From Eucommia ulmoides (Eukaryota; Streptophyta; Magnoliopsida; Garryales; Eucommiaceae): a stretch of DNA of 64,000 bases. Location of the stretch: assembly GCA_016647705.1 (NCBI GenBank), contig CM028340.1, positions 14,461,001 through 14,525,000 of the forward strand. The letters are read 5' to 3'. The position numbers and the translations under genes were made by a program. Position 1 is the first letter of the stretch, and every line of letters begins with the position of its first letter. The notes beneath the pieces are model-generated. The model was not told the DNA's origin, searched no databases, and worked only from the letters and a program-made list of their open reading frames with translations. This document shows, piece by piece, positions 23,616 through 36,024 of the stretch.

Positions 23616-25289
23616 TGATAGGTGTGATCCACCTACGTATTTCTAAACTGAATTAAGTTAGTTTTCGAGAGTTTATATTGTATTTTATTACGTTTTAATT
23701 AGTTTTCATACTTTTTGTATAAATCAGGTGTGTAGGGCAAAAAGATAGGAAACTGGAGTGAAAATGATGAGATCAAACCAAAAACGATCGAAGAACGGTG
23801 GAAAAACAAGCTCGGAGGCAAATTTGTGAAACAAGCCCACTGCCGCGGCGTCCAGACAACCGCTGCGACGATGAAGAAGCTGAGAAAGGAAAATGTAACT
23901 GATGGACCACCGCCTAGGTGGAAATCCAGCAGAGAAAACAAAAGTAGGCTACTGACAGCCCACTGCCTAAGAGAAAATTCAACAAATTGTTCTTCCTAAG
24001 CCACCGCTGTCTTTATCGCGCGGTGGTCACAAACCGACCTACCTCCGCCTAGGCAGAGGATCCCTTCACCTAGGCGGAGAGCCTCTGCACAACTTAGATA
24101 TTTGTTTAGATATTTTTGAGATATTTTGGTTATAAATATCATCCCCTCTCCCCCTATCTTGAAGCCCCCCGGCCATTTGGGCACCATAAGCTATATTTGG
24201 GCTAGGGTTTAGGAGTTTTAGAGGTGGATCTCACATCCCGAAGTGGAGAAGATGGCGAATCGATCGTTGAGCATTCTTAGCGGTTTATCTTCGGACGAGG
24301 CTAAGTTATTTGATTGTTTTTCCTTATTTCTTTGTCTTAGGATCATGTGAGCATGTTTAGCTCGTTATTTCATGGTAAATGCAGCTATGGCCATAGCTAA
24401 ACATGGATTGTAGTAGGGATTAACACTATATTTATAAATACGTTGTTTGGATGATTTCAGTGTTTCGTTTATGATTGTTCTTCCTAGTGTGATTGTATTT
24501 ATCTTATTGTTTGTTTATCATTCTTAGTTAGATAAATGGAGAATATAGGGTTTTGACGAACCCCAGATTCGGATTTGGGTAAACAAACGCCACGATTCTA
24601 TGACCTGGTCGGGGTTTGAATCGTGGACAATCGATGAAGTTGGGGTAAGACTCACGCTACCTAGGGTCGTTAAGACGTTGAGGTGGACTTCTTCATTGGC
24701 ATGAAGTCGCATTATATCCCTCTTCTTATACTCGGGAAATGTGGCGAGGGAGTTTTAGAACGGAGATTGTTAATAGGGTAAATACAACGCACGATCCAAT
24801 GACCCGGTCAGGAGTTGGATTATGTGCAATCAATGATGCTGGGCGAGACTTACATGACCTAGGGTTATTAAGACATTTAAGGGGACTTCTTTGTTGACTC
24901 GAAGTCATGTATTCTCCCATCTTACACTCGAGAGAAGTGGCGGTGGAGTTTACGTACCGAGGTTGTCAAATAGGTCGAACACCGTAAACGTGAATAAATC
25001 GAGACCGAACACGTATTTGTAAACACGTTAATCCCTAGGAAATTCTTCACCCTAAAACATATTAGCATATTAGTGTAGTTAATTTAGGTTATATTAGTAT
25101 TAGTTTAATTAATTAAATACATACGTTTTTTGCCTAGGTAAAGTTAGGTCACGACAAACGCGGTATTTGATAGTAACAACACCAATCCCTGTGGATACGA
25201 TAACCCGATCTTAACAATCACACTATATTAAAACTTAGACCTCGTATACTTACGAGTGTAAGTAGTGGCGTATTCCTACACCCCTACCA
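23616..25289 (+). repeat. Element D 5' LTR (1674 bp)
   Basis: Starts TGATAGGTGTGATCCACC and ends CCCCTACCA. The palindrome array at about 23838-24085 includes CCACCGCCTAGGTGG and CCTCCGCCTAGGCAGAGG. TATA box TATAAATAT at 24131, then a C-rich leader CATCCCCTCTCCCCC. Contains a direct duplication of about 199 bp (24579 and 24778). Confidence 0.85.
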
Positions 25290-27346
25290 AGTTTTTGGCA
25301 CCGTTGCCAGTGATTGGTTTGTCAAATTCAGTTTTCGTCAATGTCCATCAAATTTTTGACGCCGTTGTCAAGGATTGTTTTGATGTTATTACCGGATAAA
25401 TGCGGTAACGGTCGGAGACTTAAGTTTTAGATAGGAGAAGCAAGTGTATTGTATTTGGGGATTGGCGATGTCGTTATTGTCGATATTGTGTGTAAATGAC
25501 CTGATTTTACTTTAGGCATTTATTTTGTATATAAGTTTTGTTTGTAGTTTTGTTTTCGTTTCCAATGCAGGGTACTTGGCGATGTTAGATTGACGGGTAT
25601 TGATGCATCCCTTTCGACGGGATTCCAATCCGTTTTATGTTGCTTGGCCAAGCATATAAGCCGATGAGGCATTTGGTTGAAAGATTGAGCCATCCAGTGC
25701 AAAACCTCGCCAATCTTGAGGGCGTTATGAAAATGTCGGGCCAAGGACATTAAACCACGCACTTCTTGGGAGGCAACCCGAGGTCAAATAAGTTAAATCC
25801 GTTACATCCGACTCGAATCAGAGGCGAGATCCTCTCGCCTCCCAGTTAAGTGTTCTAAACACCCTTTGTCAGCATGCTTTAAATTTTATATGTTGAAGAT
25901 TGATGATTGGGATCGCTGAGGACACTGTCCGTTTTAGGTTCGAAAGTGATGTGTAGTATGTAGTATGTTAGTTTATGTGTTATCATTTTCTCATATTTTA
26001 TGTGTGTTTAGGTTAGAATGTGTTCATGTTTTTGTGTTGTTGTTTGCATGCTGAGTTTTGTGTTCATCTGGGCCGTTACCCGATGATGATAATTACCCCT
26101 GGTTGTTTTCAAGATCAAGGGTAATACCCATGCATGTGTGATTCTGTGTGCTTGACTATGCTTCTTGGTAAAAATTATTGTAGATCCAAATTTGCACGGG
26201 CACATAGACTCAATGTATTTCTATTCAATTGATTTGAGGAAGATTATCGATTAACCAAATTCATGACACATTAGGGATTCTAGAACTTGATTGAGGGGAA
26301 GCTTGAGGCGAAATCCTAAGCGAGGTAGTTTAAGAGACGTGATTTAGGCATTCTCTTTGTCGCTTGAGCCTTTTTAAGCCTACCCTGTTAAATGTTTATC
26401 CCCCGTTACCTTGTCGAAGCCTAAATGCAAATTTAATTCAGAACACATAAACTAATAACATGGCCAGTGAATCTTTTTCCAAACCTAAATCCCTGAATTT
26501 AAAAGCACATTTGAGTAAATCAAGTTAGCAATTGTAAATGCTACTTGATGTGAGGGGTTGGGTTTAGGGCGAACTTCTAATTAGTTCGGTATTTGAGTAC
26601 TCACTTGTAGTTTTTCATTTATATGTCACACACCCCTTCATTTGTAATAGTCAAATAATTTTGGGGGTGTGTTCATTGAAAAGAAAAGAGAAAAAAAAAA
26701 TTGAAAAAAAAAAAAAAAAAGAATCAAAAGTAAATACGGCTTTTATTTCCGTTTCTTTTGACAAGTGAGTACGTCGGTCTTCAATGTTTGTTTGGGATTG
26801 TTTACAATTTTTCTATGGGGGTTCGAGAGTGAATGTGCCAAGCTTTGAGCCTTGGGTAATGTTAAGTTAACAACGTTAACCCGTTTTCTATTTTGAAATA
26901 CCCTTGACCAAATATTCCTAAACCGAACCAAGTCTTTCTGATCTTTTTGAACTACTGAACTTACATTAATGGAGAGTGGACCCCAATCAGGCATATGGAA
27001 ATCCTAGTCCTTCACGGTTTAAGTCATGAATTTCGTTGGTGGATAATCCAATCCGGTCGTTGTATAACTATATTATTGAGTCTCGCACTAACACGTATAC
27101 AGGATCTAGAATGACATTCACCATCATTGCATGTCGAAATTCTAGAACACCACATGATATGTGTTACCGCCTGAACTCGATATGACTGGCGGTTGTTGAG
27201 GGACAACAATAAATAGGTCATTAGAAGAATTTAAAACTCGCATGTCGTTATGTTTAGATTATTTTTAGGTTGTTTGTTATTTAATTCAATTTGTGTATTT
27301 TCATTTTCGTGTGTGTGTTTGGCCAAATTCCAAGTTTGGGAGTATT
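25290..27346 (+). other. Element D interior: primer site, gag stub, noncoding region, polypurine tract
   Basis: GTTTTTGGCACCGTTGCC at 25291 is the primer-binding site, and a second similar motif, TTTTTGACGCCGTTGTC, lies near 25354. A gag stub occupies about 25575-25755: the capsid start is visible, then a deletion joins it to the TGAAAGATTGAGCC segment found much later in E. The rest matches the conserved noncoding region of E and H. Ends CAAGTTTGGGAGTATT before the 3' LTR. Confidence 0.65.
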
Positions 27347-29022
27347 TGATAGGTGTGATCCACCTACGTATTTCCAAACCGAATTAAGTTTTTTTTTGGG
27401 CGTTTATATAGTATTTTATTATGTTTTAATTAGTTTTCGTACTTTTTGTATAAATCAAGTGTGTGGGGGCAAAACGATAGGAAACTGGAGCGAAAACGAT
27501 GAGATCGAACCAAAAGCGATCGAAGAATGATGGAAAAACAAGCTCGGAGGCAAAATTGTGAAACAAGCCTACCTCCGCGGCGTCCAGACAATCACATCGG
27601 TAGTGAAGAAGCTGAGAAAGACAAATGTAACTGATGGACCACTGCCTAGACAGAGATCCAACAGAGAAAACAAAAGCAAGCTACTGACAGCCCACTACCT
27701 AGGCGGAAATTCAACAGATTGTTCTTCCCAAGACACCGCTGTCTTCATAGCCACGGCGGTCACAAACTAACCTACCTCTGCCTAGGCGGAGGATCCCTTC
27801 ACCTAGGCGGAGAACCTCTGCACAACCTAGATATTTGTTTAGATATTTTTGAGATATTTTGGTTATAAATATCATCCCCTCTCCCCCTATCTTGAAGCCC
27901 CCCGGCCATTTGGGAACCATAAGCTATATTTAGGCTAGGGTTTAGGAGTTTTAGAGGTGGAGCTCACATTTCGAAGTGGAGAAGACGGCAAATCGATTGT
28001 TGAGCATTCTTAGCGATTTATCTTTGGACGAGGCTAAGTTATTTGATTGTTTTTACTTATTTCTTTATCTTAGGATTATGTGAGAATGTTTAGCTTGTTA
28101 TTTCATGGTAAATGGGGCTATGGCCATAGCTAAACATGGATTGTAGTAAGAATTAACACTATATTTATAAATACGTTGTTTGGATGATTTCGTTGTTTCG
28201 TTTGTGATTGTTCTTTGTAGTTTGATTGTATTTATCGTATTATTTGTTTATTATGCTTAGTTATATGAATGGAGAATACGGGGTTTTGACAAACCTCGGA
28301 TTCGGATTTGGGTAAACGAACGTCACGATTCTATAACCTGGTCGGGGTTTGAATCGTGGACAATCGATGAAGTTGGGGCAAGACTCATGCTACCTAGGGT
28401 CGTTAAGATGTTAAGGGGGACTTCTTTGTCGACACAAAGTCGCGTTATATCCCTCGTCTTACACTCGGGAGATGTGGCGAGGGAGTTTTAGAATGAAGAT
28501 TGTCAATAGGGTAAATACAACGCATGATCCAATGACTTGGTTGGGAGTTGGATTGTGTGCAATTAATGACGCTGGGCGAGACTCACGTGACCTAGGGTCG
28601 TTAAGACGTTGAGGGGAACTTCTTCGTTGACTCGAAGTCATGTATTCTCCCGTCTTACACTCGGGAGATGTGGCAGTGGAGTTTACGTGCCGAGGTTGTC
28701 AAATAGGTCGAACACTGTAAACGTGAGTAAATCGAGAACGAACACGTATTTGTAAACACGATAATCCCTAGGCAATTCTTCACCCTAAAACATATTAGCA
28801 TATTAGTGTAGTTAATTTAGGTTATATTAGTATTAGTTTAATTAATTAAATACATTTGTTTTTTGCCTAGATAAAGTTAGGTCATGACAAACGCGGTATT
28901 CGATAGTAACAACACCAATCCCTGTGGATACGATAACCCGATCTTAATGATCACACTATACTAAAATTTAGACCTCATATACTTGAGAGTGTAAGTAGCA
29001 ACGTATTCCTACGCCCTTACCA
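27347..29022 (+). repeat. Element D 3' LTR (1676 bp)
   Basis: Begins TGATAGGTGTGATCCACC and ends ACGCCCTTACCA. Palindromes at 27563-27810, TATAAATAT near 27864, and the 199-bp duplication at 28312 and 28511, as in the 5' copy. Confidence 0.85.
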
Positions 29023-30499
29023 TAGACCTACCGCCGCAGCGCTGGAGATGCAAGATGTTAAACTAATCCTCCGCCTTCTTCACCGCCGAGGCGATCTGCC
29101 AACCGACCTACTCACCGCCGAGGCGGTGACCTCTGCACAGATTTAGATATATTTTTAGACATTTTCCCTATAGATACCCTTTCATCTCATCTCCTTTTAG
29201 AACTCTCTGCGGCCATTAGAGCCCTTAGGGCTTAATATATAGTGGAGAGAGAGTATGGGGAGTGCTTAAACAAATCCGAAGGAGAAGATTACCACACGGA
29301 GAAGGATAATCGAATGGTAGATGGTTTTAGCGGCTAATATTCGGATATCAGCCAAGTTCACTTAACTTCAATATTTTTTTGAGTATGTTTAGCTTTGTTT
29401 CAATTGTATAAACAACTATGGCTATAGGCTAAATGTGGATTATGTATGGGATTAATATTATTTATAAAAACGTTGTTTTGTTTGAGTTGTGTTTCTTTAG
29501 TGATTGTTCTTCGCTATTTCGATTGTGTGTGCCGTATTGTTTGTTTATCATGGTTAGAATGATATTTTGAGAAGACGGAGTTTGACAAACCCCAGATTCG
29601 GACTACGGTAAACAAACACCACAATTCAATAACCCGTGAGGGAATTGGATTGTGGGCAATCGATGACATTGGGACAAGACTCACGTGACCTAGGGTCGTT
29701 AAGACGTTGATGGGGACTTCTTTGTTGACTCAAAGTCATGTATTCTCCCGTCTTACACTCGGGAGAGGTGGCGGTGGAGTTTTAGAACTGAGATTGTCGA
29801 TAGGGTAAACACAACACGACGATCCAATGACCCGGTCGAGAGTTGGATTGTGTGCAATCAATGACGTTGGGGTGAGACTTACGTGACCTAGGGTCATTAA
29901 GACATTGAGGGAGACTTCTTCGTTGACACAAAATCACGTTATATCCATTGTCTTACACTCGAAAGAGGTGACGGGAGAGTTTACGAACTGAGATTGTCGA
30001 ATAAGTTGAAAACCATTATTGTAAACTAAACGAAATCAAACGCGTTTAAGTAAATAAAGTTAATTTCTAGAAAATCCATCCCATAAATATCTCATACTAG
30101 TATTAGTTAATTAAATACATTCTTTTTAGCCTAGATAAAGTTAGGTCATGATAAACACGGTATTCGATAATAACGAATACCAATCCCTATGGATATGATA
30201 CCCGATCTTTCAAGATCATATTATACTAAAAATTTGACCTTGTACACTTGTGAGTAGTCAATATGCAAGCGCGTAACAAACGCTTCACCGTACACCGACC
30301 TCCACCGAGAAGGAAAACTGAGGAATTTAATAATAAGATGTGTATAGATGGTGAAATCAATGTGATAGATTGCAGCCTCGGCCTCGGAGGGGAGACAACA
30401 TTTTCTTGAAAGAGGCATGAGGGTAAAAAAAAAAAGAAAAGCCGACGAGGATGTGTAAGAGGTGAGCACAATTGATGCTTCCTCGCACAACGTCATGTC

Positions 30500-30985
30500 T
30501 TTTAGTGAAGTTGACCTTCGAGGGGTTCATAACCCTCATGATGATGTCTTGGTTATTTCTGCCTTGATCAACCACTATAAGTTGGACTAATTCTGATCGA
30601 TGGAGGAAGCTCTGTGGATATCATTTTTAAAATATGCTTTTGACAAAATGAACGTTAGTTCAAGCTCTGTGAGACCCACTACTTTCCCCCATTGTTGGTT
30701 TTGGTGGAGAGGTGGTGAATTCCATGGGTTGGGCCCCATTTTTCTTCACTGTTGGTACTGTGCCCACCTCGGCCATGGTTTAGGTTAAATTCATCATTGT
30801 GGACCAACCTTCTCCTTATAATGCAATTTTTGGGCGACCCACCTTGGCGGTGTTAAAAGCGGTATCCTCCCCATACCATCAATCTATGAAGTTCCCTACA
30901 AAAAGGGAGGTGGGAGAGGTGAGGGGAGACCAAGAATATGCTAGGTCTTGTGCTAGAAGGGCACACGAGAAAAAGAAATAGCAAT
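30500..30985 (+). pseudogene. Element B aspartic protease region, frameshifted
   Basis: VHNPHDDVLVISALINHYKL (about 30515-30575) is the Tat segment before protease. The active-site motif LIDGGSSVDIIF lies at about 30592-30630, with its Asp intact. After a frame change, [19 protein letters not shown] and [19 protein letters not shown] (about 30805-30935) give the C-terminal half with the conserved GRPTL. The protease would cut Gag-Pol. At least one frameshift and one in-frame stop interrupt it. Confidence 0.75.
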
Positions 30986-31019
30986 TAGCAGTCGAGATCA
31001 GGAACAGTGAGGTTTAACT

Positions 31020-31960
31020 TATGACCCTGTCTGATCCCGGAACCGTGCAAATCAATGATCCCCGTGATGAGGAACCCCATTCGTAGTCTGATGAAGACCT
31101 GATAGAGATATCTATCCACCCATCCATTAAGGAGAGAACTATCCGAATTGGTGCCAAACTTAGCACGACACAGCAAGAAGAGTTAACTAATCTCCTTAGA
31201 AGAAATTATGATGTGTTTGCTTGGTCCCCCAATGAGCTTCTCGGGATTGATCCAAGCGTCACCATTTATCGTCTCCACGCTAATCCTCACCATCCTTCTG
31301 TGAGGTAAAAAAGAAAGAAATTTCACTTGGAGCGTCAAAAGCTCATTGAACAAGAAATGGATAAGTTAGTGAAATATGCCGTGGCGGAAGAGGTGAAATT
31401 CCCTGATTGGCTCTCTAACGTCGTCCTCGCGCCTAAATCTGGAAACAAATGTTGTCTTTGCATAGACTTTAAATACCTCATCAAGGTATGCCTTAAAGAT
31501 TTCTTCCCTTTACCAAGAATAGACTTGTTTATAGATGCTACTTCGGGGCACGGATTCTTGAGTTTCTTAGATGCTTACGCCGGATACAACCAAATTCCCA
31601 TGTTTCCTCCCAACAAAGGAACAACCTCGTTCATCATAGACAAAGGAACCTATTTTTATAAGGTTATGCCCTTCGGCCTTCGCAACGTTGGGGCTACTTA
31701 CCAAAGGCTCAGTAACAAGATGTTCAAGAAAGAGATTGGCTCGACGATGGAAGTTTACATTGATGATATGCTCATCAAGAGCGCTAAAGCACATGATCAC
31801 GTCAGCCATCTCCAAAATTGTTTCAACAAGCTTCAAACTTATCGCATGAAGCTGAATCCCACCAAGTGTATCTTTGGGGTTTCAGTAGGAAAGTTTTTAG
31901 GCTACATGGTGTCCCAGAGGGGAATTGATGCCAATCCTGATTAATTCAATGCCATTCTAG
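31020..31960 (+). pseudogene. Element B reverse transcriptase, mostly intact domain
   Basis: The pre-RT segment ends RRNYDVFAWSPNELLGIDPS (about 31200-31255). A stop at 31307 precedes a 205-codon open stretch (31327-31944) with LCIDFKYLI, DAYAGYNQIPM, MPFGLRNVGATYQRLSNKMF and the catalytic YIDDM. It ends FGVSVGKFLGYMVSQRGIDA and a stop after NPD. The Asp pair is intact. RT copies genomic RNA to DNA in the particle. The domain alone is readable, but stops on either side separate it from protease and RNase H. Confidence 0.85.
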
Positions 31961-32510
31961 GAATGGCCTCTCCACGGATGAAAAAAGAACTTTAAATGCT
32001 TACAGGGAGGCTGGCCTCCTTAAACCACTTCATTTTACGATCTTCGAAAAAATGCCTTCCATTCTTTAAGGTTTTGGGGGGTAGCAAGACATTTGAGCGG
32101 ATGTAGAGTGTGAGTCCACCTTCCAATGGCTTAAAACATATCTATCCTCGGTGCCGCTGCTAAGTACCCCCAAAGATGGAAAAGAGTTATTCATGTACAT
32201 TGTTGCCTCAGATATCGCAGTTAGCATGACGCTGATCCGAGAAGAGAACGAGATACAAATACCCGTGTACTACGCGAGTTGAGTGTTGACTGATGCTGAG
32301 ACGAGATATCAACGAATTGAGAAGTTGGCTTATGCCTTTCTTATTGCATCAAGAAAATTGAGGCTATATTTCCAAGCCCACGTGATTATCGTACTCACTG
32401 ATCATCCCTTATGGAAAATTCTTCACTCACCTGAAATTTCTGGTCGGCTCATGAAGTACATCCTTAAGCTTGGCCAGCTCCACATTGAGTACTGGCCCAT
32501 CCCATAAGAC
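31961..32510 (+). pseudogene. Element B RT connection and first RNase H
   Basis: A broken frame gives LASLNHFILRSSKKCLPFF (RT thumb/connection, about 32005-32065). RNase H then includes VYYAS, LTDAETRYQRIEKLAYAFLI and HVIIVLTDHPLWKILHSP (32262-32430), ending LGQLHIEYWPIP. Family members have VYYVS(K/R)xLxxAExRY; the residue before VLTDAE here is a stop. Several frameshifts occur between 31960 and 32260. Confidence 0.75.
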
Positions 32511-32614
32511 CATGACCCTGCCGGGTAAGAGATCCATCTCGGCCCAATAGAGGCGTCGGCCCTAGAAAGAGTCCCTTCCTATCTTGAAGCAAGTGATGAT
32601 CTCGGTCCAGACAA

Positions 32615-33000
32615 ATAGCAACTATTCACGGATGGTTTCTCTAATATGGGAGGATGTGGGGTTCAAATGGTCTTGGTAGCCCTGGATCGAGAAGAAATTG
32701 AATATGCACTCCAATTGGGCTTTAGAGCTACTAACAACGAAGAAGAGTATAAAGCTCTTCTTGTGAAACTCAGACTAGCAAGAGAATTTCACGCCAAAAA
32801 TATGTTAGTCTCAACTTTTTGTAAACCAAGTAAATGGTGAATATGCGGCTAAGGATCCAAGTATAATCGCTTACTTCGGAAGGGTAAAGACGCTTATGGA
32901 AAACTTCGAAAAACTACAAGTACGCCAAATCCCCCGAGAAGAGAATCAACACGCCAATGCTTTGGCCAACTTGGCCTCCGTCGTGGAATTCACCTTAAAG
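32615..33000 (+). pseudogene. Element B second (archaeal-type) RNase H
   Basis: LFTDGFSN (about 32622) and GCGVQMVL, then LGFRATNNEEEYKALLVKL, match the additional RNase H of Tat elements. The third motif, normally SDSQLVVNQVNGEY, has lost its Asp codon by a small deletion near 32808, which also shifts the frame; only the SQL-to-NGEY part remains. The last motif reads HANALANLAS, where ADALANLAS is usual, so a second acidic residue is Asn. The enzyme would remove RNA from RNA-DNA hybrids; two acidic sites are lost here. Confidence 0.75.
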
Positions 33001-33179
33001 AGGAGTATTCCTGTTGAGTATTTAGAGGAGCCAAGCACAGTAGTTTCGGATCAAGTCACCACCAAATGTGCTCTCTCCGATATGCCAACTTTGATAGATC
33101 CGATAAGAGAATACCTCTCGAACGGCACACTCTTATCTGACCAAGCAGAGAACAGGAGAATAAGGTATAGGGCATCCAG

Positions 33180-34352
33180 GTACACCATCATTAATGGAGT
33201 ACTTTATCGATGATCTTTCTCGGGCCCATACTCCCGTTGCCTGAAACCGGAAGAGTCTAACTTGTGATGAGCAAAATCCACGAAGAGATGTGTGGCAAAT
33301 ACTCAGGAAGAAGGTCTATAGTTCACAAGCTTATTAGACATGGATACTTTTGGCCAGACATGTGCAAGGATTTCATGCAATTTGTTAAAAAATGTGATAA
33401 ATGTCAAAGGTTTGCCTTCCATCCCCAGTTACCTCCAACTGTTCCCATCCCTATGACGAGTCCTTGGCCATTTTCCCAGTGGGGCATTGATCTTCTCGGA
33501 CCATTTCCTTAAGGGACTGGGTAGAGAAGATTCCTCGTTGTCACAATTGATTATTTTACGAAATGGGTAGAAGCCAAACCACTTGCGTGGATCACCAAGG
33601 AAAGAATTAGAGATTTTGCACGGGAAAATATTGTGTGCCACTTCGGAATACCCAGGGCCATCGTATCCGACAACGGGAAGCAATTCGACAATGATCTTTT
33701 TGCGGAATTCTATAATAAAGATGGGGATTTAGACCTACTTCGTATCTCTAGGGCATCACAAGCCAACGAACAAGTACAAGTTACCAACCGCACAATTCTC
33801 CATGGACTCAAGACCAGATTAGATAAATTAAATAGAAGGTGGGTTGAAGACATGTGCCCCATTCTCTGGGCATACCACACTACCACAAGGACCCCCACAG
33901 AGAAAACCCATTTTGCAATGAATTTCGGGTCAGAGACAGTGATCCCTGCTTAAATCGGCGTGCCCTCTTCCCAGACATCAATGATCTTCAGCCTAGGTGA
34001 AAATAATGCCTCATTGGCCATTAATCTTGATCTTCTTGAAGAAAAAAGAGAACATGCCTGTTTTCAACAAATAGCCTACCAACAAACAGCAGCCAGGAAT
34101 TACAATAAAAGGGTCCGTCCTAGGTCATTCGACATTGGAGACCTCTTCCTCCGAAAGGTAACCTTGGCAACGAAGGATTCAAACGCAGGCAAGCTTTCCC
34201 CATCTTGGGAAGGGCCATATCTTGTTACTCGTATTGCCTGTCCAGGCACTTATGAGTTGGAAATAGAAAAAGTTGTCCCCCTAAGGTACCCTTGGAATGA
34301 GGAGCATTTAAAATGCTACTACCTTGGAAAGGACGCTCCGGTGGACTTGTAA
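33180..34352 (+). pseudogene. Element B integrase, catalytic Glu changed to Gln
   Basis: Zinc-binding region (about 33264-33420): HEEMCGKYSGRRS with the second His missing (Lys-Tyr there), and intact C-x-x-C in KKCDKCQRFA. Core: first Asp in QWGIDLLGPFP; a stop after PFP; second Asp in AIVSDNGKQFDN; the region of the third acid reads ANEQVQVTNRTIL, where the family has NGQVEVTNR, so the Glu is Gln. The C-terminal 130-codon part (33960-34352) includes FDIGDLFLRKV, then SWEGPYLVTRI. Integrase would insert the DNA copy. This one should be inactive. Confidence 0.85.
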
Positions 34353-36024
34353 AATTTTTTACTTTTTGAAGCATGTAAAGAACTTACTTATGAAGGGAAA
34401 CAATGTTTTGTTCAACCATCTTTCCATTCTCTAAATTTTGTCGGTGGCGGTGAAGTGCAACCCCATCCTATTTCGGACTGGGATGAGCAGCCCTGCCCAA
34501 AAATCTCCAAACTACATATATACTAGGATGAGTAGCCCTCCGTCCCTTATCAGACGAAGATATGCTGCCCCCAGCGTCTTGTTAAAAATACACAGTATCC
34601 TTATGCTCTCCGTCAGGGGTAATCTCTATAAAGAAATCCATCCCAACGCACTGCATCGGAGGTGTAACCAGACCTTCTCCATAGGTCGGTAGTGTTAACC
34701 TAGGGACTGATAACTATCCTCATCTGACGGTATTTCACCGATCGAGTTTGAGGACCTACAGGTAAGTATCTCACCCCTGACAATCGAGCCAATCTCAAGC
34801 GACACAAAGGGAGGATGCCCCTGGAAGGATAATTTGGGATAACTTGAAAAGGCTCAGGCATAAGCTCTACTAAGGAGAACCCACCTGTAACCGGCCACAA
34901 GGGGCCGACCTAAGGTCACTTCCCTGGGGAATGCGAGGGCTAGATTCCATATAGGTACTACCCCTAGGATTATAACCTACCACCCGAGCTTTGCTCGAAT
35001 GCCAGGCTAGGGGACAAGAAGGTTATGGGTATAGTGAAACAGCATGAAATAATGCCTTTCCCGAGAAGGGGAGATATTTTCTTGGTGTGTAAGTTTGAGA
35101 AGGGAAGTGTGATGTCTTCTCGGTCATTTGTCCAAGAAGAGGCGTAAAACAACATGAAATAATGTATTTCCTGAGAAGAAGAGATCTCTTCTCCGCGTAT
35201 AAGTTTGAGAAGGGAAGTGTGATTTCTTCTCGGTCATTTTTATGAGAAGAGGCATAAAACCAAATGGCGGAGACTTGAATGTTTTCAAGAAAATATCACA
35301 CAAGTATTATGGATTGTCCGCCCAGAGCAGAGTACTACCGAGATCAGAAAAAGTGACAAAAAGATGTCAAATTGACTAAAATAAAGGGCCAAGGGCAAAA
35401 AGCGAGTGCCATAGCCAAAAATGCCCAAGTCCTAAAAAATAGCCGAGAAGAGGACATAATGGTTAAAAATATTTTATAAATGTCCCTATCTTTGAAAATA
35501 ACCAAGCAGGGCTCAAGTCCATCTCCAAGATGAGTTCAAGTAATTCTCCCAGTAAGAACCCAACCCTATGTTCTACCAACGTTTTAAGGCCTCTCCCCAT
35601 CTCGGTGTTTTCAAGATAATGATGGGAACAAAACTCCTCCGTCGGGAAGATGAACCATTTCTACTCCAAAAGGTACAAACTCTCTATGGATAGACAAAAT
35701 AAAAAACTCAAAGGCATCCAAGAAGAAATGAAAAGGAAATATCTGCTCATTCGTCTAACATTCATTACAAGCCTAAGGCCCCAAAGCCCACCACAAAAGG
35801 CCCTTTTCACCAAAGGGTTGGGGTTCCAAAAAGGCATATAAAAAAAAAAAAAAACAAAGTTCAAATTCTTGATTGGTCCAGGAATGAGGGGTTGGGTTGA
35901 AATGGTTACTGGCCGATGGGGGACTGTTTGACGTCGCCTTTACCTTTGGGGGGTTTATCCTGCTTGTCCTTAAGGTTTCTTGGAACGGTATCTACTTCGT
36001 CCAGGCCAATGTTTACTTCCCCAA
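34353..36024 (+). other. Element B spacer between pol and antisense ORF
   Basis: No coding frame with a recognised domain on either strand. It contains GGGATGAG(C/T)AGCCCT-type short repeats near 34480-34540 and a two-unit tandem repeat at 35041-35260. A 15-A run lies near 35840. Confidence 0.55.
35041..35260. repeat. Two-copy 110-bp tandem repeat
   Basis: AGCATGAAATAATG at 35041 and AACATGAAATAATG at 35151 start two units that both hold AAGTTTGAGAAGGGAAGTGT and TCTTCTCGGTCATTT. Few differences by eye. Confidence 0.85.

Larger units (their letters stand above)
23616..29022 (+). mobile_element. Element D: gag-remnant Athila-like element inside solo LTR C
   Basis: Two long LTRs (23616-25289 and 27347-29022) flank a 2.06-kb interior with a primer-binding site, a tiny gag remnant, conserved noncoding sequence and a polypurine tract. 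Flanks are GAGAC (23611-23615) and TAGAC (29023-29027), a TSD with one change. LTRs look about 90% or more alike by eye. It is the most reduced of the three related gag-only elements D, E and H. Confidence 0.8.
23305..30294 (+). mobile_element. Solo LTR C (Athila-like), split by element D
   Basis: Two pieces, 23305-23615 and 29023-30294 (about 1583 bp together), form one LTR beginning TGATAGGTGTGATCTACC and ending TTCACCGTACA. The flanking pentamer CCGAC is identical on both sides (23300-23304 and 30295-30299). No internal region exists. The U3 part carries CCGCGGCGG palindromes (23527-23610, 29030-29135). The 3' part holds a direct duplication of about 197 bp (29608 and 29805). Confidence 0.8.

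Noticed and set aside
12339..24085. CRISPR-like array from the regular palindromes
   Set aside because: This is a plant nuclear context, the repeats are short and variable, spacers are not unique unrelated sequence, and no cas genes exist.
23305..30294. C as a full-length element enclosing D
   Set aside because: The two C pieces join into one LTR flanked by a perfect CCGAC duplication, with no second LTR or internal region.
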